A DNA stretch of 64,000 nt from Glycine soja (taxonomy: Eukaryota > Streptophyta > Magnoliopsida > Fabales > Fabaceae), in assembly GCF_004193775.1 (NCBI RefSeq), contig NC_041012.1, forward strand, positions 9,321,223 to 9,385,222, in the 5' to 3' direction. A program made the position numbers and the translations under genes. Under the pieces are notes generated by a model. That model worked only from the letters and a program-made list of their open reading frames with translations. It was not told the origin of the DNA and did no database searches. Positions 36,901-49,196 of this stretch are shown here, piece after piece; the first letter of the stretch is position 1; each line of letters begins with the position of its first letter.

Positions 36901-39900
36901 TTGATCGGTGGTCAAGTCTTAAAAGTAAGCCAATGTGTTTATTTTGTCTCTGTTACTATTAGTTTAAGGGTCTTCCATCTTTTTAATGGTAACCAGCCTC
37001 TTTAATTTACTGATGCAGCTATTGTGAGTTTTGGTAATGTTTCAACCACACAAAAGAAGGAAGCTGAGGAGCTTGGTGCATCTTGCTTCTCGTGGGAAGA
37101 GTTTCTCCAGATGGTAGGAACCCTGATTCTTAATTTCATATTGATGTTTATAATCAACAGCAAGAGCCATTTTGATTGAGTATTGAGAGATAGATTTTTT
37201 AACATTGAATATATCTTCATTTCTCCAGGGAAATATCGATTTAGACCTTCCACCGAAAAAGAAGACTAACATCTGCACAATAATGTACACAAGTGGAACA
37301 ACAGGCGAACCCAAAGGCGTCATTATTAAGAATGAGGCTTTCATGACTCAAGTGTTGTCTATTGACCAAATACTTAATTTAACTGACAGAGTGGTATGAT
37401 AATCATTTTTCTCACTAGTTTCATGTTATATTTTTTCAAGCTAGGGAAAAATCTGTCACCCCCACCCTTCAGAAAAACTTCTATTAGTTTTTCCATTTGT
37501 GTTGTTTTCTTTATTTTCAAGTATGTGAGAATTGTAGGTGATGATAGTCTTAGGCTTCATTTCCTTTTTATTTTGTGCACTTCTATTTTATCATTCTCAC
37601 AATAACATGGTGCCCAGGACCTTATCTATATAGCTATTTTTCCATGATTTAGATAAATGCATGACCAGACTTAATGAAGTTTTCTGATGCTACAGAAAGT
37701 AAAGCTCATCAATCTTCTAGGGACTTGGGGCATATGTCAAATGTATTAGTCATATTCCATTATAAGTTGATGAATGAAGAGGAAAAAGACATGCATGAGT
37801 ATGTCATATTTATGTAATGATATGTGCTCACACAAAACATAAACTGTGTATTATTGATAGGGAACAGAAGACGACGTGTACTTTTCTTTCCTTCCTCTTG
37901 CTCATGTATATGACCAGATAATGGAGACCTATTGCATTTATAAGGGCTCCTCAATTGGATTTTGGCAAGGCGTAAGTTTTGTATTCAATTCCTATTATTA
38001 AGTTTTGGCTCATTATCTAATATGTTCTCTCATGGATTTTTTTTTATGTTAATTCTGGCAGGATGTTGGATTCTTAATGGAAGATATTCTGGCACTGAAA
38101 CCAACTCTATTTTGTGGTGTTCCTAGAGTTTATGATCGTGTTTATGCTTGTAAGGCTATATGTTTTTGGTACTAGCACTCTTATCTTGGTGTGTGCTATA
38201 GTGCTCTAAGTATTGAATTTAAGCTGCATGTACTCTTGTAAGTTGTAACTACTAACTATATTGTCCAATAAGCATTGACTATAAGCTTTGTGCCTGAAGG
38301 TATCAGTAGCAAAATTTCATCTGGAGGAGCACTGCAAAGTACATTGTTTCAATATGCATATAACTAGTATGTACTGCTACCAAACTCTACCATTTTAGAC
38401 TTCTGCACTTCTATCCTAGTGCCAACTAATCTAGAATCTACTGACAGCAAGTTGGGATATCTGGAGAAGGGTCTTCCCCAAGACAAAGCAGCACCTTTGT
38501 TTGATAAGCTTGTGTTTGATAAGGTATTCTATTTTACTCTGTTATTCTTGTTCAGAAACTCGTTTGAAAATTGAAATATTGGTTTTATGGATAGATAAAA
38601 CAAGCATTAGGTGGACGGGTTCGCCTCCTATTATCAGGAGCTGCTCCTTTGCCTAGGCATGTGGAGGAGTTTTTGAGGGTCACTTTTGGAGCTACTATGT
38701 CACAAGGATACGGTATGGTATTTGAATCTTTTGCTAAAAAGTGCAGGTGGATTGTTTTATATCATTTTTATGACAGCTCTTCAATAGTAAATTTTAATTC
38801 TGTTAATCTGTTGTAGCATGATTCTGGCATTCCTTGATTTGATTTTAAATTTTTGGTTCTTATATTCATTCTATAGTAGACTTAGTCACATGTTAATCAT
38901 ATTTCTAATCCACTTGCCTATGTGGGTGTGTAGCCATTTAATTATGCAATGTTAAATTATTATCATTTTGATGTGACAGGTCTTACCGAAAGTTGTGGTG
39001 GGTGTTTCACTGGAATAAGTAATGTGTTTTCTATGATGGGAACAATTGGAGTCCCTATGACAACCATTGAGGCCAGGCTTGAATCTGTGCCAGAGATGGG
39101 GTATGATGCACTCTCCAGTGAAGCCCGGGGAGAAATTTGCCTTAGAGGGAATACCTTGTTCTCTGGTTACCACAAGCATCAAGATCTTACTGAAGAGGTT
39201 ATGGTTGATGGTTGGTTTCATACAGGTAAACCCTCATGTTGTGAAATAAACGGTGGTCTACAATGTCAATGAAGAGTTCCTTTTTCTAAGCTTCATTAGG
39301 ATTCTCCACTTAATGGTTTAGTATTCTTACTTGTTTAGACTTCAGACACCACTCGGAATCATGTAAACTGCTACTACTAGATAGGATGACACATACACAG
39401 TCAAAAGGGTTTTATGGACTGTTAAGCACTAGGTAATTTCTTGATATGCTGTGTTCAAGGCCTCAAGGGGATTTTCATTGAGAATTGAGAAATCCAGAAA
39501 GACCTTCGTATAAAAATTAGTTCAACTATGGTTATTAAATTTGGAATCCCAGTGAAGAGGACACATAGGAGATCAAGTTAGAGAGTTTTGTCATGAACTT
39601 CTGACTTTCTCCATTTCGGTTTTTGTTTGAATGCATAGTGCATATAGATCATTGAAGTTGTTAATTTGCCCCTAAATGCAGTGCGTTTTGGAATAATTTG
39701 AAAATCATTACAGGTGACATTGGAGAATGGCAGCCAAATGGAGCCATGAAAATTATTGATAGAAAAAAGAATATCTTTAAGTTGTCTCAAGGAGAATATG
39801 TTGCCGTGGAGAATATTGAAAACAAATACTTACAGTGCCCCCTTATAACATCGGTATGTTTATGCTTCAATCATAGAACATTCAGTAAAATTGGAGCAAC

Positions 39901-41105
39901 ATTAATTGTATTGCATTTGTGTTGGATGCCTAGTTGTTATGGGAAAGTGGACTCACAAATAGCTCAATTATTAAATTTATGTAATTCAATTAATCTATAA
40001 CTTTTTTATTCCATATGCAGATTTGGGTCCATGGAAACAGTTTTGAATCTTTCTTGGTGGCAGTGGTGGTCCCTGAAAGAAAGGGCCTTGAGTATTGGGC
40101 AGTGAAGCATAATTCTACAGATGATTTCAAATCTTTATGTGAAAATCCAAAGGCAAGAAAATACATTTTGGATGAGCTCAACAACACTGGTCAGAAACAC
40201 CAAGTAAGTATATAGAATGCCCAATTCCATGAATTTAGTTTCGATTAAACATCAGATTAATCCTTGAGATTATGTTATAAGTAGATCATGAATATTTTGT
40301 TAGTTTCTAACTTTGAAAAATCATTCATTTTAGTTTTTTTTTACTTTATTTTTATCGTCGTTTTGGACCTAAGACAGACTAAAATTGATTGTTATTTTGT
40401 TAAGTTAGAGAATAATCAACCCAAACAATCTCAAGGACTACTGAGAGTTTACTCGTTTAGTTTCTGGTGTTACGCTATATTTTGGTCTTGCTGGTTACAT
40501 TTGACGTTATTGATATTCTATCAGCTTAGAGGTTTTGAGCTGCTAAAAGCAGTTCATTTGGAACCAATTCCCTTTGACATGGAGAGAGATCTGATAACTC
40601 CAACATTCAAGTTGAAGAGACCGCAATTGCTCAAGCAGTATAAGGTTTGTCTCATGTTCTATGATCAATATTGTAATTAGTAACTTTCTATTTCACTTTA
40701 TAGAGTACAATTTTATTTTTGTTATTTGTTTCCTTAACATCTTGAATTAGTATGATTTATGGTTTGTACCAAAATGTGCACCGGTTTCAGCTAATCAGGA
40801 AGTATTACCGTATTGATAATTTCAATTAGACTTTTGGAGTGCTTTACTTACTAAGAACAAAATTACAAAACTCAAACAATTTCTTAGGTATTGTTTATAC
40901 TGTTTTCTAATTAGACTTGGAGTTTTAATTCGGTAAAACATGTAATAAAAGTTAGCATTAAAGGATTATGCAGATTATCAAAGATAAAACTAATTATATA
41001 AATGTTACTCATGTACCCAAGTAAATAATTTAATAAAATGTTATTGTTTGCCAACATCATTTACAGGAATGTATTGATCAACTATACAAGGAAGCGAAGG
41101 CATAG
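33991..41105 (+). CDS. LACS2: Long-chain acyl-CoA synthetase, LACS2-like
   Basis: Nineteen exons: 33991-34139, 34806-34869, 35491-35580, 35664-35720, 36122-36170, 36315-36391, 36888-36924, 37019-37113, 37229-37393, 37861-37971, 38062-38149, 38300-38366, 38448-38523, 38595-38712, 38980-39225, 39714-39853, 40021-40203, 40525-40644 and 41067-41105. All introns are GT-AG and the frame closes at 656 residues, near the usual 660. The enzyme joins long-chain fatty acids to CoA using ATP. Motifs seen are the AMP-binding loop [11 protein letters not shown] (226-236), YGLTE (414-418), FHTGD (494-498) and IIDRKKN (510-516). The N-terminal VEEARPAT and AGPVYRC are shared with Arabidopsis LACS2, the epidermal cutin enzyme, as I recall it. 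There is no C-terminal peroxisomal signal, so an ER-side role in cutin lipid supply is the best inference. All motifs are intact. Confidence 0.95.
34449..34515 (-). pseudogene. Degenerate tRNA-Ile(AAT) copy inside LACS2 intron 1
   Basis: The minus strand reads TATTAGTTCAATTGGTTAGA in the D-arm region, then ATATTAATAACG around the anticodon loop with AAT kept, then GGTTCAAGACCTGCATGAAC in the T arm and acceptor region. This follows the plant tRNA-Ile(AAT) pattern, but about 8 bases between the anticodon stem and T arm are missing. Several stem positions have also changed. It lies inside intron 1 of the LACS2-like gene, on the opposite strand. Confidence 0.7.
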
Positions 41106-42088
41106 ATGGTGTGAGCCAGGTGTCTAACGGGGATTATATGCAATTATACTGATTCCCGACACAGTTTCCACAGAATCCATTCGAATTTTTTGTACACTTT
41201 GGTTCATTGAGTGAAGTGAAAAGCTACAAACAAAACCTTACATCGAAATGGCAACTGAGCATATCCACTCTGCATTCTTAAAAAGATTACAAAATGATAG
41301 TTGGAAATTTTTATAAGCTTGATATTTCGTGGTCTTGCAACTTCTGTTTTTGCTCCATTTTCTTTTATTAAGCTATTTTGGGCCTAGTGTTTTGTTCCCT
41401 CATCAAGTCTATAATTTTAGCCAATAGAATACAGTTGATTAGGGTAATGCTGAACCTGTATTTTTTTTCATGCTTGTTAACAATGCTTTGATTATATGTC
41501 GATAATGAAAAGTTGAAGAGATGGCGGAAATTACACTTTTGAAGTGTGATAAAGATAAAAGTAGCATTTTAAAGGACTAAAAAAGTCCAACTTAAAAAGT
41601 TGCAACTACTTTTAAAGTTGCTTTACTTAGCATGACACCTCTGCAAGTTCCAAAACCCTCTGGGGTCTTGACATTCTATTTGGCATATTTGAGTTTTCAT
41701 GTTCAGAGGAATTCTGTTATAGTTGCTAGGATTGCATTTGCTGGGAAACAAAATGCTGTAATAACTCAGAGCAACAACAAATGTAAATTTATATTATACC
41801 CCACAGGTAAAAATACAATGATTTCCCAAATTACACATGATTTGTGAATACACGACAGCTAGAAAGACACCACACCAATCCTCTTCATATTTTGTTTTTT
41901 TTACATTCTACGAAACCAGAAGACTACAACTGAGATTTTATTCCACTTTTTTACACATGCTAACTTTAGGACAAAGATGAATCGCAAAACAATGGCGGGG
42001 TGTTTATAGATATCAAGTTCCAACAAATGAATGGTACAGAAAACAATTGGTTTAATTCACACGAATCAACAAGTCCAAATGGTGGTGC
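41106..42088. other. Spacer between convergent LACS2-like and COR413 genes
   Basis: About 1 kb containing both 3' UTRs. The frame at 41632-41847 has no recognisable domain. Confidence 0.6.
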
Positions 42089-44604
42089 CTAAAAAAGTAT
42101 GACAACCAGTGCCCAGATGGGATAAACCAACAGAAGTATTATGCCGATGGAATTTGATACGCCGTGAGCTTTAGTGAAGGAGTTTCTGAAACCACCAGAA
42201 GCCCGAATGTGTTCTTGCAGCAAATAGCATGCAATGATGAGGCACACCACCACCCCAACAATGTTGTCTCTAAAAGTGCTTGCAATTAGAGAAGGAGCTA
42301 CGACGATAAGAAGAATCAAAGCACCTGGCAATTCCAGCCAATCTGCAGTAACAATCATACCTGGTTACTAACCTTATACTTAATTTTTAGAATCATTAAG
42401 AAGACTGATATTATTTATATCTTTGATACGAAGTGGGCTAGTAGTTTCTTAATTGTTTTTAGTGTTGTTCTTCAATCAATATTGAAATTTTATTTTAGTA
42501 ACTTATGCTGATTATTAATTCAAAATTTTATTACGCGAATTAATGATGTGAAAAATCACTTTTGATTGGAAAACGAAACTAAAATATATCCAAGTTTTGT
42601 CCTAAAGAAACGTTAAGTTGGTTACTTCAATATTTCCTGTACTTTGTTCTGGAATGACACTGATCATCAACAGGGATAGCAGCAAAATATATTAGTTGGA
42701 TGTTGTCAAGTTCAATCAATGGGTAAAAGCACATTGCTTTAGGAGACACTAATTATAATAGTGATAAATAGTAGGAGATATAAGGTGAGTTGAATGGTTA
42801 AGGATGAAGTGAAGAGGGTAAAGGTCACAGGTTGAATCTCCTATATTAACAAAACTAACATTTTAATAAACTAACATTTGTTGATAAAAAAAAATACTAA
42901 AAATTTATAATAATACTATACTGTAATGTAAGCACTAAGCAATTATACTACCATACCAGGGAAGTGTCTAGGAATGAAAAGTCGTAATACAACAGCAACT
43001 GCAGCAATCCATTTTCCAAGCTCTCCCCTGCATAAGTAGAATGATAATAAAAAGGAAAATTACTATTACAGAAAAATGATGGTGCAAAATTGATAACAAT
43101 AAAGCGTGACAAGCTAATCGCCTGAAGACGTCGAAAATTAATGAAGGCAAGCTGAAGAAAATGTATGGAATGAGTAGTGCTGTGAGAATATTTGTCTTCC
43201 AGTTTGTACGATCCAAAATCAACAGATAACTGCAAACATGTTAAAATAATCAGTGAAATCATAGAAAAACTATGAAAGCTAACATCAAGTAAGTTCCAAA
43301 GTGTGCTTGCTTGTGCAATTGACTCTATTTTTTGCTGTGCTATTCACTGTCTCACACACACAGCATTGACTTCCATGAAGAAAACGCAGATTGGTTGGAG
43401 TTTGACAATTGACGCCAACGAGTAAAATTTAAAGTGTCTTAATGAAAAAAAAAATGTATGATTTTTTTTATCTGAATACGATATTTTTTTTAATGGAAAA
43501 AGAAAAAAGTTTGGCTGCACCATGCACATGCTTCACAGTTCCTTGTAGGATAAATAAAAAACTAGTAGTTTGAATAATCGCAAACAATTCAACACAGAAT
43601 TAGCAAATTTAAGATATTGAGTGCGTGTGCGTTAACATTAGGAGAGCAGATAAGATGATGGACCTCTTAGCTTTAATAATATCTTGCCTGTCGAATGAAC
43701 CTTATCCACACTCCAAATTGATTTCATCGTCCACCTACTTTATGTAAGCAACTTATTTAGTAGTGGAAAAATTCTATAGTCGTATTATAATTATTTTGAT
43801 CGTTAACAGTTATTGCTTTTAAGAAACTATATACAGTTATTAATAATTAAAGTAAAAGAAAACATAGCACATAAATGTTTAAATTATTCATACTATATGA
43901 TATTTTTCTGTTTATCCATACTTATTTATAAAGTTATGTATTATACCTTTAAAATTAATTATTTCCCTCGAGTTAATTGTATATTGTAAAACTCATAGCA
44001 ATTTGTAATTATATATTTTTATTTTGGAAAAGATTTGTAGAGAGAGAGAGAGAGAGAGAGAGAGATTGAATTAGCTTTTTTTTTTTTATTATCTGAGAAA
44101 CAATTCAATGACTGGCTCATTGCACAACATATAAATATATTAAGTACATAAAAATTTCTGAACAAGCAGAAGGAAAACTTGGTTTAGGAGCTTAGAATTA
44201 TGGAACAAATTTAACATGAAAGTATTCTCGTCCGTAACACATCATAAAAAAACACAGATCGCAGTATATAGTGAGTGATATGAAAGTTCAATCACAGCAA
44301 CATTTTAACAGATTCATTCATTCAAGGTCCGCTAGCTGGACGAGCGATCGACTCACATGATCCATAAAACAACTGAGTGATAAAGATCATTCATTAAAAA
44401 AAAAAAAAAAGACTGCAAAGTTTGATATAGTTTTAAAGAAGTTGAAAAATGGAAGAAATAAGAAGAGGGTACATACATAGCAGCAATGGCAGCAAAGAAT
44501 CCGAAGAAAGAGGCTCCAAAGCCTATGCCAGCTAGACTTAGGTCTCTGAAATCTGAGTTTATCAATTGAACTGCTTCTTCTTCAAATCCCCTTCTCTTCC
44601 ACAT
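42089..44604 (-). CDS. COR413-PM: COR413 plasma-membrane cold-acclimation protein
   Basis: Four exons on the minus strand: 44604-44477, 43229-43122, 43027-42957 and 42342-42089, giving 186 residues. Family signatures run through all exons: FGASFFGFFAAIAAIYLLIL, LDRTNWKTNILTALLIPYIF, GELGKWIAAVAVVLRLFIPR, HFPDWLELPGALILL, and QEHIRASGGFRNSF near the end. Five or six hydrophobic segments mark a multispan membrane protein. COR413-PM genes are induced by cold, drought and ABA and are thought to stabilise the plasma membrane. The N-terminus is shorter than the usual form of about 200 residues, losing some 12 residues before the first helix. Intron 2 appears to use a GC donor (GC-AG), because only that junction keeps the frame. 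The nearest Arabidopsis relative by memory is COR413-PM1 (At2g15970). Confidence 0.92.
42783..42895 (+). repeat. Possible tRNA-derived SINE in COR413 intron 3
   Basis: GTGAGTTGAATGGTTAAGGA resembles an A box, and GGTTGAATCTCC about 35 bases later resembles a B box. An AT-rich tail with an A-run follows. This is SINE-like in order and length, but I found no target duplication. Confidence 0.35.
44039..44065. repeat. (AG)n microsatellite in COR413 intron 1
   Basis: About 13 AG units without interruption, inside the first intron (43230-44476). Confidence 0.95.
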
Positions 44605-44666
44605 TTTCGTAATCAAACAGGAGGGAGTGTATGAAACTAAGTCAAAGCAGACATTTGGATGTGCTT

Positions 44667-44711
44667 ATCTATATGCACAACAATTGCACATGATAAGGAA
44701 AGGCCACGTGG
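44667..44711 (-). promoter_or_regulatory. G-box/ABRE and TATA-like site of the COR413 gene
   Basis: A palindromic CCACGTGG lies at 44704-44711, 100 bp upstream of the COR413 ATG. A TATA-like CATATAGATA lies at about 44666-44675. The CACGTG core is the binding site of bZIP (ABA-response) and bHLH factors, which fits the known ABA and cold induction of the family. Function is inferred. Confidence 0.5.
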
Positions 44712-45005
44712 AGATTAATGCTTTACCAATAATGAACACAGAGAGATAGATACACCAGCTGCTCTTGCTTTCTCTAAACTCTTCTTTTCCAATATCGAGT
44801 AAGAAATCTCCTACAACCAACAAAATTCCGGTATCTATCTACATGTATTTTTTATTAAGTGTAGTCAAGATTTTGTATTTTTATAGTGATGAATTTTTGT
44901 TTTTATATTTCTAAAAACATGTAAATTTAATTCCTAATTAATTATTTAGAAGTACATATTTTTAAAGTTTAAAGTTTGATGTCAAATTTATCAATATAAA
45001 AATGA
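44712..45005. other. Spacer upstream of the COR413 gene
   Basis: About 290 bp of AT-rich sequence between the COR413 promoter and the long-TIR element. I see nothing specific. Confidence 0.5.
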
Positions 45006-45905
45006 GTAAAGTATCAAATTAATCCCTCACTTTTGGAGGCGCGATCAATTTGGTCTCTGAAATTTAAAAAATGTCAAAATGATCCTCGACTTTACATTCC
45101 GTTTGTCACGTTAGTTCCTTCCGTTAGTAGTTTCTTAACACCGTTAGCAGATGTGTGATGTGGCACGTTAAGTGTCATTTGCCACGTAAGGAGAGACTAA
45201 ATTGACATTAAAGGGACAAAAATGACATAATTTAAGTGATCATCTTTTTTTCCAAAATATTAAAATCCTAACGGTTATTTTAACATTCACGCTTTCATTC
45301 CATTTTCCCTCCTACTCATACTCTTATCCAATTCTTATTTTTCTCCTATTCATCTTTATCCATCTTTGTAGTTCTTCTATTATTTATTTTGTGGTCAACC
45401 ATGTCTGCTAATTTAAGCACAAGGGAGAATGTCACTTCAAACCGTCTTTGCTATTGTCGTAGAAGAGCTATTTTGTGTTGTGCAGCAAGATGCAGATCGA
45501 TGTAATTTCTTTTCGTGGGTTAATGAAGACATTGATGTTGGTGCAACTGAAATAGGTAGAATAGAACTAATACCAGACTTTGGTCTAAGGTTGAGACTGG
45601 AGTTTCTGCAAAAAGAAGTTAGGGTTTCAACATTTTGGGAAAAAAGATGATCATCTAAATTATGTCATTTTAGTCCCTTTAATGTCAATTTAGTTCCTCT
45701 TTACGTGGCAAATAGAATAAACTGATGTGGAAGTTCCACGTGTGCGTACATCACACATTTACTAATGGTGTTAAGAGACTATTAACGGTAGGGACTAACG
45801 TGACAGACAGAATGAAAAGTCGAGGATCATTTTGACATTTTTTAAATCTCAAGGATCAAATTGACAGCGCTTCAAAAAATGAGGGACTAATTTGATATTT
45901 TAGTA
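45006..45905. mobile_element. Long-terminal-inverted-repeat element carrying a GRF-type zinc-finger fragment
   Basis: Arms at about 45006-45279 and 45619-45905 are inverted copies of each other. The left one has ATCAAATTAATCCCTCAC near its start, and the right one ends with the complement of ATCAAATTAGTCCCTC. Both also carry matching blocks such as GTCAAAATGATCC and TGATCATC. The roughly 340-bp core contains a leader-like stretch, an ATG (MSANLSTRENVTSNRLCYC) and, after a frameshift, DRCNFFSWVNEDI. This matches the start and end of a GRF-type zinc finger. It looks like a non-autonomous TIR transposon that captured a gene piece. I could not define the target duplication. Confidence 0.7.
45400..45650 (+). 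pseudogene. Broken GRF-type zinc-finger gene fragment
   Basis: The ATG at about 45401 opens a frame containing CYCRRRAILCC and stops soon after. The next frame supplies ADRCNFFSWVNEDI. GRF fingers have CxCG near the start and CxFFxW near the end. Both halves are recognisable but in different frames, and the middle is missing. It lies inside the long-TIR element and is not functional. Confidence 0.55.
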
Positions 45906-48147
45906 TTTTATATAGAAACTTTAATTATAGTTTATCGAAATTATCAGAAAAAACACATATTTTTATCTATTTATTTATTTATATTGTATCATTTGTGTGA
46001 ATGGTGTCATGTGAATGTAAGGAGAAAATTCAGCATATCCTTGATTCTTGTTGAGTTTGCATTCAATAAATCAATCAAGTCCCTCATAAGTTAATTAGAT
46101 CTAAATCATTGACTTGTAGACATGTTTTTTTTATTTTTTTTATTTTAATCCATATGTATCCAATTTTTTATTTTTAATGATATAATATGAGGTGTTTGCA
46201 TTAAAAAAAAAAAGGAAATAAACAATGGGGAAAAAGAGGCCATGTCTAGCAGCACATACCTCCCTCCTGCCGTATGGGTCAATATGTCACATTCGGCCGA
46301 CTCAACAGCCGGTTTCGTTTTTGGGCCAATTTAAGTGTGTTTTTTTAGGAAGACTGTTTTGGTTTAAATTGGTTTGTGCCGACATAGTGTATATAATAAT
46401 GCAAAGTGAGTGGGTTATCGACTTATTCTAAATTTAGGTAAGTTGATCTTGATTAGTAAATATTTACAATGACATGCTTTAGTTGATTGCACATGACATG
46501 TGTATGAATGCATTCAAAGGAGAATGTGACACCACCTATTATGTAAATGTTTGGAATGTTATAAATTAAGTGGGATAAGTTATTCTTGATTATTAATTAT
46601 TTACTCAAATATGATTTAGTTGATTAGACATGACAAGTGTAAGAAGGTAATCAATGAGGATATGACAACACCTATTAGGTACATGGCTGAGTCTACTTGA
46701 TTTTAATATTCTTTGGTACATTGCAGAAAAAATGATGATAATGAAATTTTGAAATTTAAATGAGTCATATATTTGATTCTAATATTTTTTTGTTGGGAAA
46801 ACAAATTCCAATTTTCAAACATAAATATAAGTAAGTTATAAAAAAAAACATTAATATAAGTATGTAGCAAGTTAAGAGGTATATTTTAAGAAGTGGAAAT
46901 GTATTTTGATTCTTGGAGAATCTCACAGTCATAATAAGAGGGTAAGTGTATAGATAGAATTGTTAATGTTCTTTAAGGGTGTGTTTAATGAAGAAGAGTG
47001 AAAAGAAATAAAAGTGTGAAGAATGAAAATGAATGAAAAAAGATGAAAGAGAATGTAAAGTAAAGTGATTTAGTAAAGATGAAAGAGGATGTAAAATGAA
47101 TGAAAAAATTGAATTAAAGTAATTTGATAGGTAAAAAAGAAAAAAAACTAAAAAAAGAATAATCAATTATACATTTTTGCATAATCTGTTAGGGATATAT
47201 TGAACATGTGAGATACTCATTTTCTTATCTCTTCTCTTGTCTGTTATTCTTTTGTCTCTTCTACAACAAAAATTATGATTTCTTCTCTCTCTACTTTTAC
47301 CTCATTTCATCTCATTTTAATTGAAAGTTTTACTCTATAAAACTCACATTTTCTTCTCATTTCATCTAACACCATTCATCTCTAAATCACCTTAATTAAT
47401 TCAATTGCATCACATCCACCCCTTTATTATGAAGAAAGCCATGAACTTGTGTTATATAAAGGAATCGTGTGAAAAAAGAAGATACTACCCAGCGAATGAC
47501 AGATGCACACCAGGTACAATGGGGCAATCATTATTCATAATTTCTCTATTTTTCCTTCAAACGGATCATAAATCTTAAAAGTTATAAGAATGAAATGTAG
47601 TTCGCATATCAAACTTGATTAGAGTTGAGTTGGACGGAAGAAATTCAGCTCACAGTCAATGGTCAAACAAGTTAGCGACAAGGTGAATTGGGATAACATT
47701 TTTTTTTTATTAAAATTAAAAATATAAGCACAAACACTTTGTATACGAAAGTAATGGTAAGAAAAAGAAATTTATGCTTCGACATTTTGCATTCTGCATT
47801 CTGGTTGATCATCAGAACTTATGGATTGCGAGGCCACAGAGACACGTAATTGTTAACATGTAGGTATCATGCACAGCTGGATTACACGAAATTTATTTTT
47901 CGTGGCTTTATATTTGTTTCTCTGTATCAACACTTGGTCATCATGAAAACTTTGCTTATTATATTTTTTTCTCCTCATGGAAGAGTAAGTTGTGTATAGA
48001 ATCGATCATCATTAACTCTTACAAGTGTATGTTGTTGATCATTGTTCCGCACCTTGTTCCTTTTTTAAGATAATAAAATATGTCTGAAGGAGTTCGATGT
48101 TTCTACCTTGGGCCTTAGCCATACTCGTATCATTATTTAATTCACTA
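45906..48147. other. AT-rich intergenic region
   Basis: About 2.2 kb. A GA-rich, Lys/Glu-coding type stretch lies near 46980-47160. I see no gene or defined element. Confidence 0.5.
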
Positions 48148-49125
48148 AATTATAATTTTGGTTACTTCTAATTTGAAATTTTAGTTTCTTTATTTTTAAA
48201 TTAAAATATTTAGTGTCCTATTTTTGCTTATATAAGCCGGTAACATAATTCTTATGTGAAAAAAATTAAATAAAAAAAAAAAATTCTTAATAAGAATTAA
48301 ACTCTGACTTTTTACTTATAGATAATACAATAAACTATTAGCACATTTTTTTATTTGATTAACTATCATTCGTTAAGAGTTATTAATTTCTTTTCAAATT
48401 ACCAAAATTTATAAATTAAGAAATGTTTATTATATAAATATTTTTATTTTATTTTATATGTTTTACTTTAAATATTTTGTATATTTTTATTTTTATTTTA
48501 CCTATATTTAATTAAATTTCATAAATTAATATTTAAATTTTTTATATAATTTTCTTGTAAATTGATTTTAATAAAAAAATTATTTTTACTCAAATTATTT
48601 ACCTAAAATTAAAAGATTTATATATTAAATATTTTTTAATTTTAAATTTTGATAATTTGAAAAAAAATAATAAATCCTGAATAATGAAACATAGAAAATA
48701 ATGATGTTAATATAATTAACTAAACAAAACAAGTATTTTATTGTTTTGTCTATGAATAATTTTATATAAATAATTAGAGTAAAAATAATATGTATATTAA
48801 AATCAACTTTAAAAATATAAAAAATTTACATATTAATTAATGAAATTTAATTAAAAATGATAAAATAAAAATATGTAAACTATTCTTACTAATAAAGGGT
48901 CTTAGAAAATAATGAAACGTAACAAATGTGTTAGTGATTTATTATTTTATCTATGAAAAGAAATACGAGTTCAATTCCTATTAAGACATTTTTTATTTTT
49001 CATTTCATTTAATTTTTAAGGACCAAGATTGTCTATTTTAAAATATAGGGAGACTAAATGTCTTGATTTAGAAATAAAAAAACCAAAATCATGGATTTTA
49101 AATTATAGGAGGACCAAAATTGAAT
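48148..49125. mobile_element. Foldback element, arms of nearly 0.5 kb
   Basis: The left half is, with many mismatches, the inverted copy of the right half along almost its whole length. Outer blocks pair TATAATTTTGGTTACTTC with the complement of the GGAGGACCAAAATT region near 49110-49121. Middle blocks pair GAATTAAACTCTGACTTTTT with ATACGAGTTCAATTCCTATT. Inner blocks pair TTTAATTAAATTTCATAAAT with TTAATGAAATTTAATTAAA. It is non-coding and very AT-rich. This is a foldback-type or long-TIR transposon; the superfamily is unclear. Confidence 0.65.
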
Positions 49126-49196
49126 TTTATTTTATTTAATTTATATATTTATTGTACACGAGGCTTTAACATTATATTTTATTTTATTCTAAAAAA

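Noticed and set aside
46963..47166. Phe/Ser-rich minus-strand frame
   Set aside because: Low-complexity translation of a GA-rich tract.
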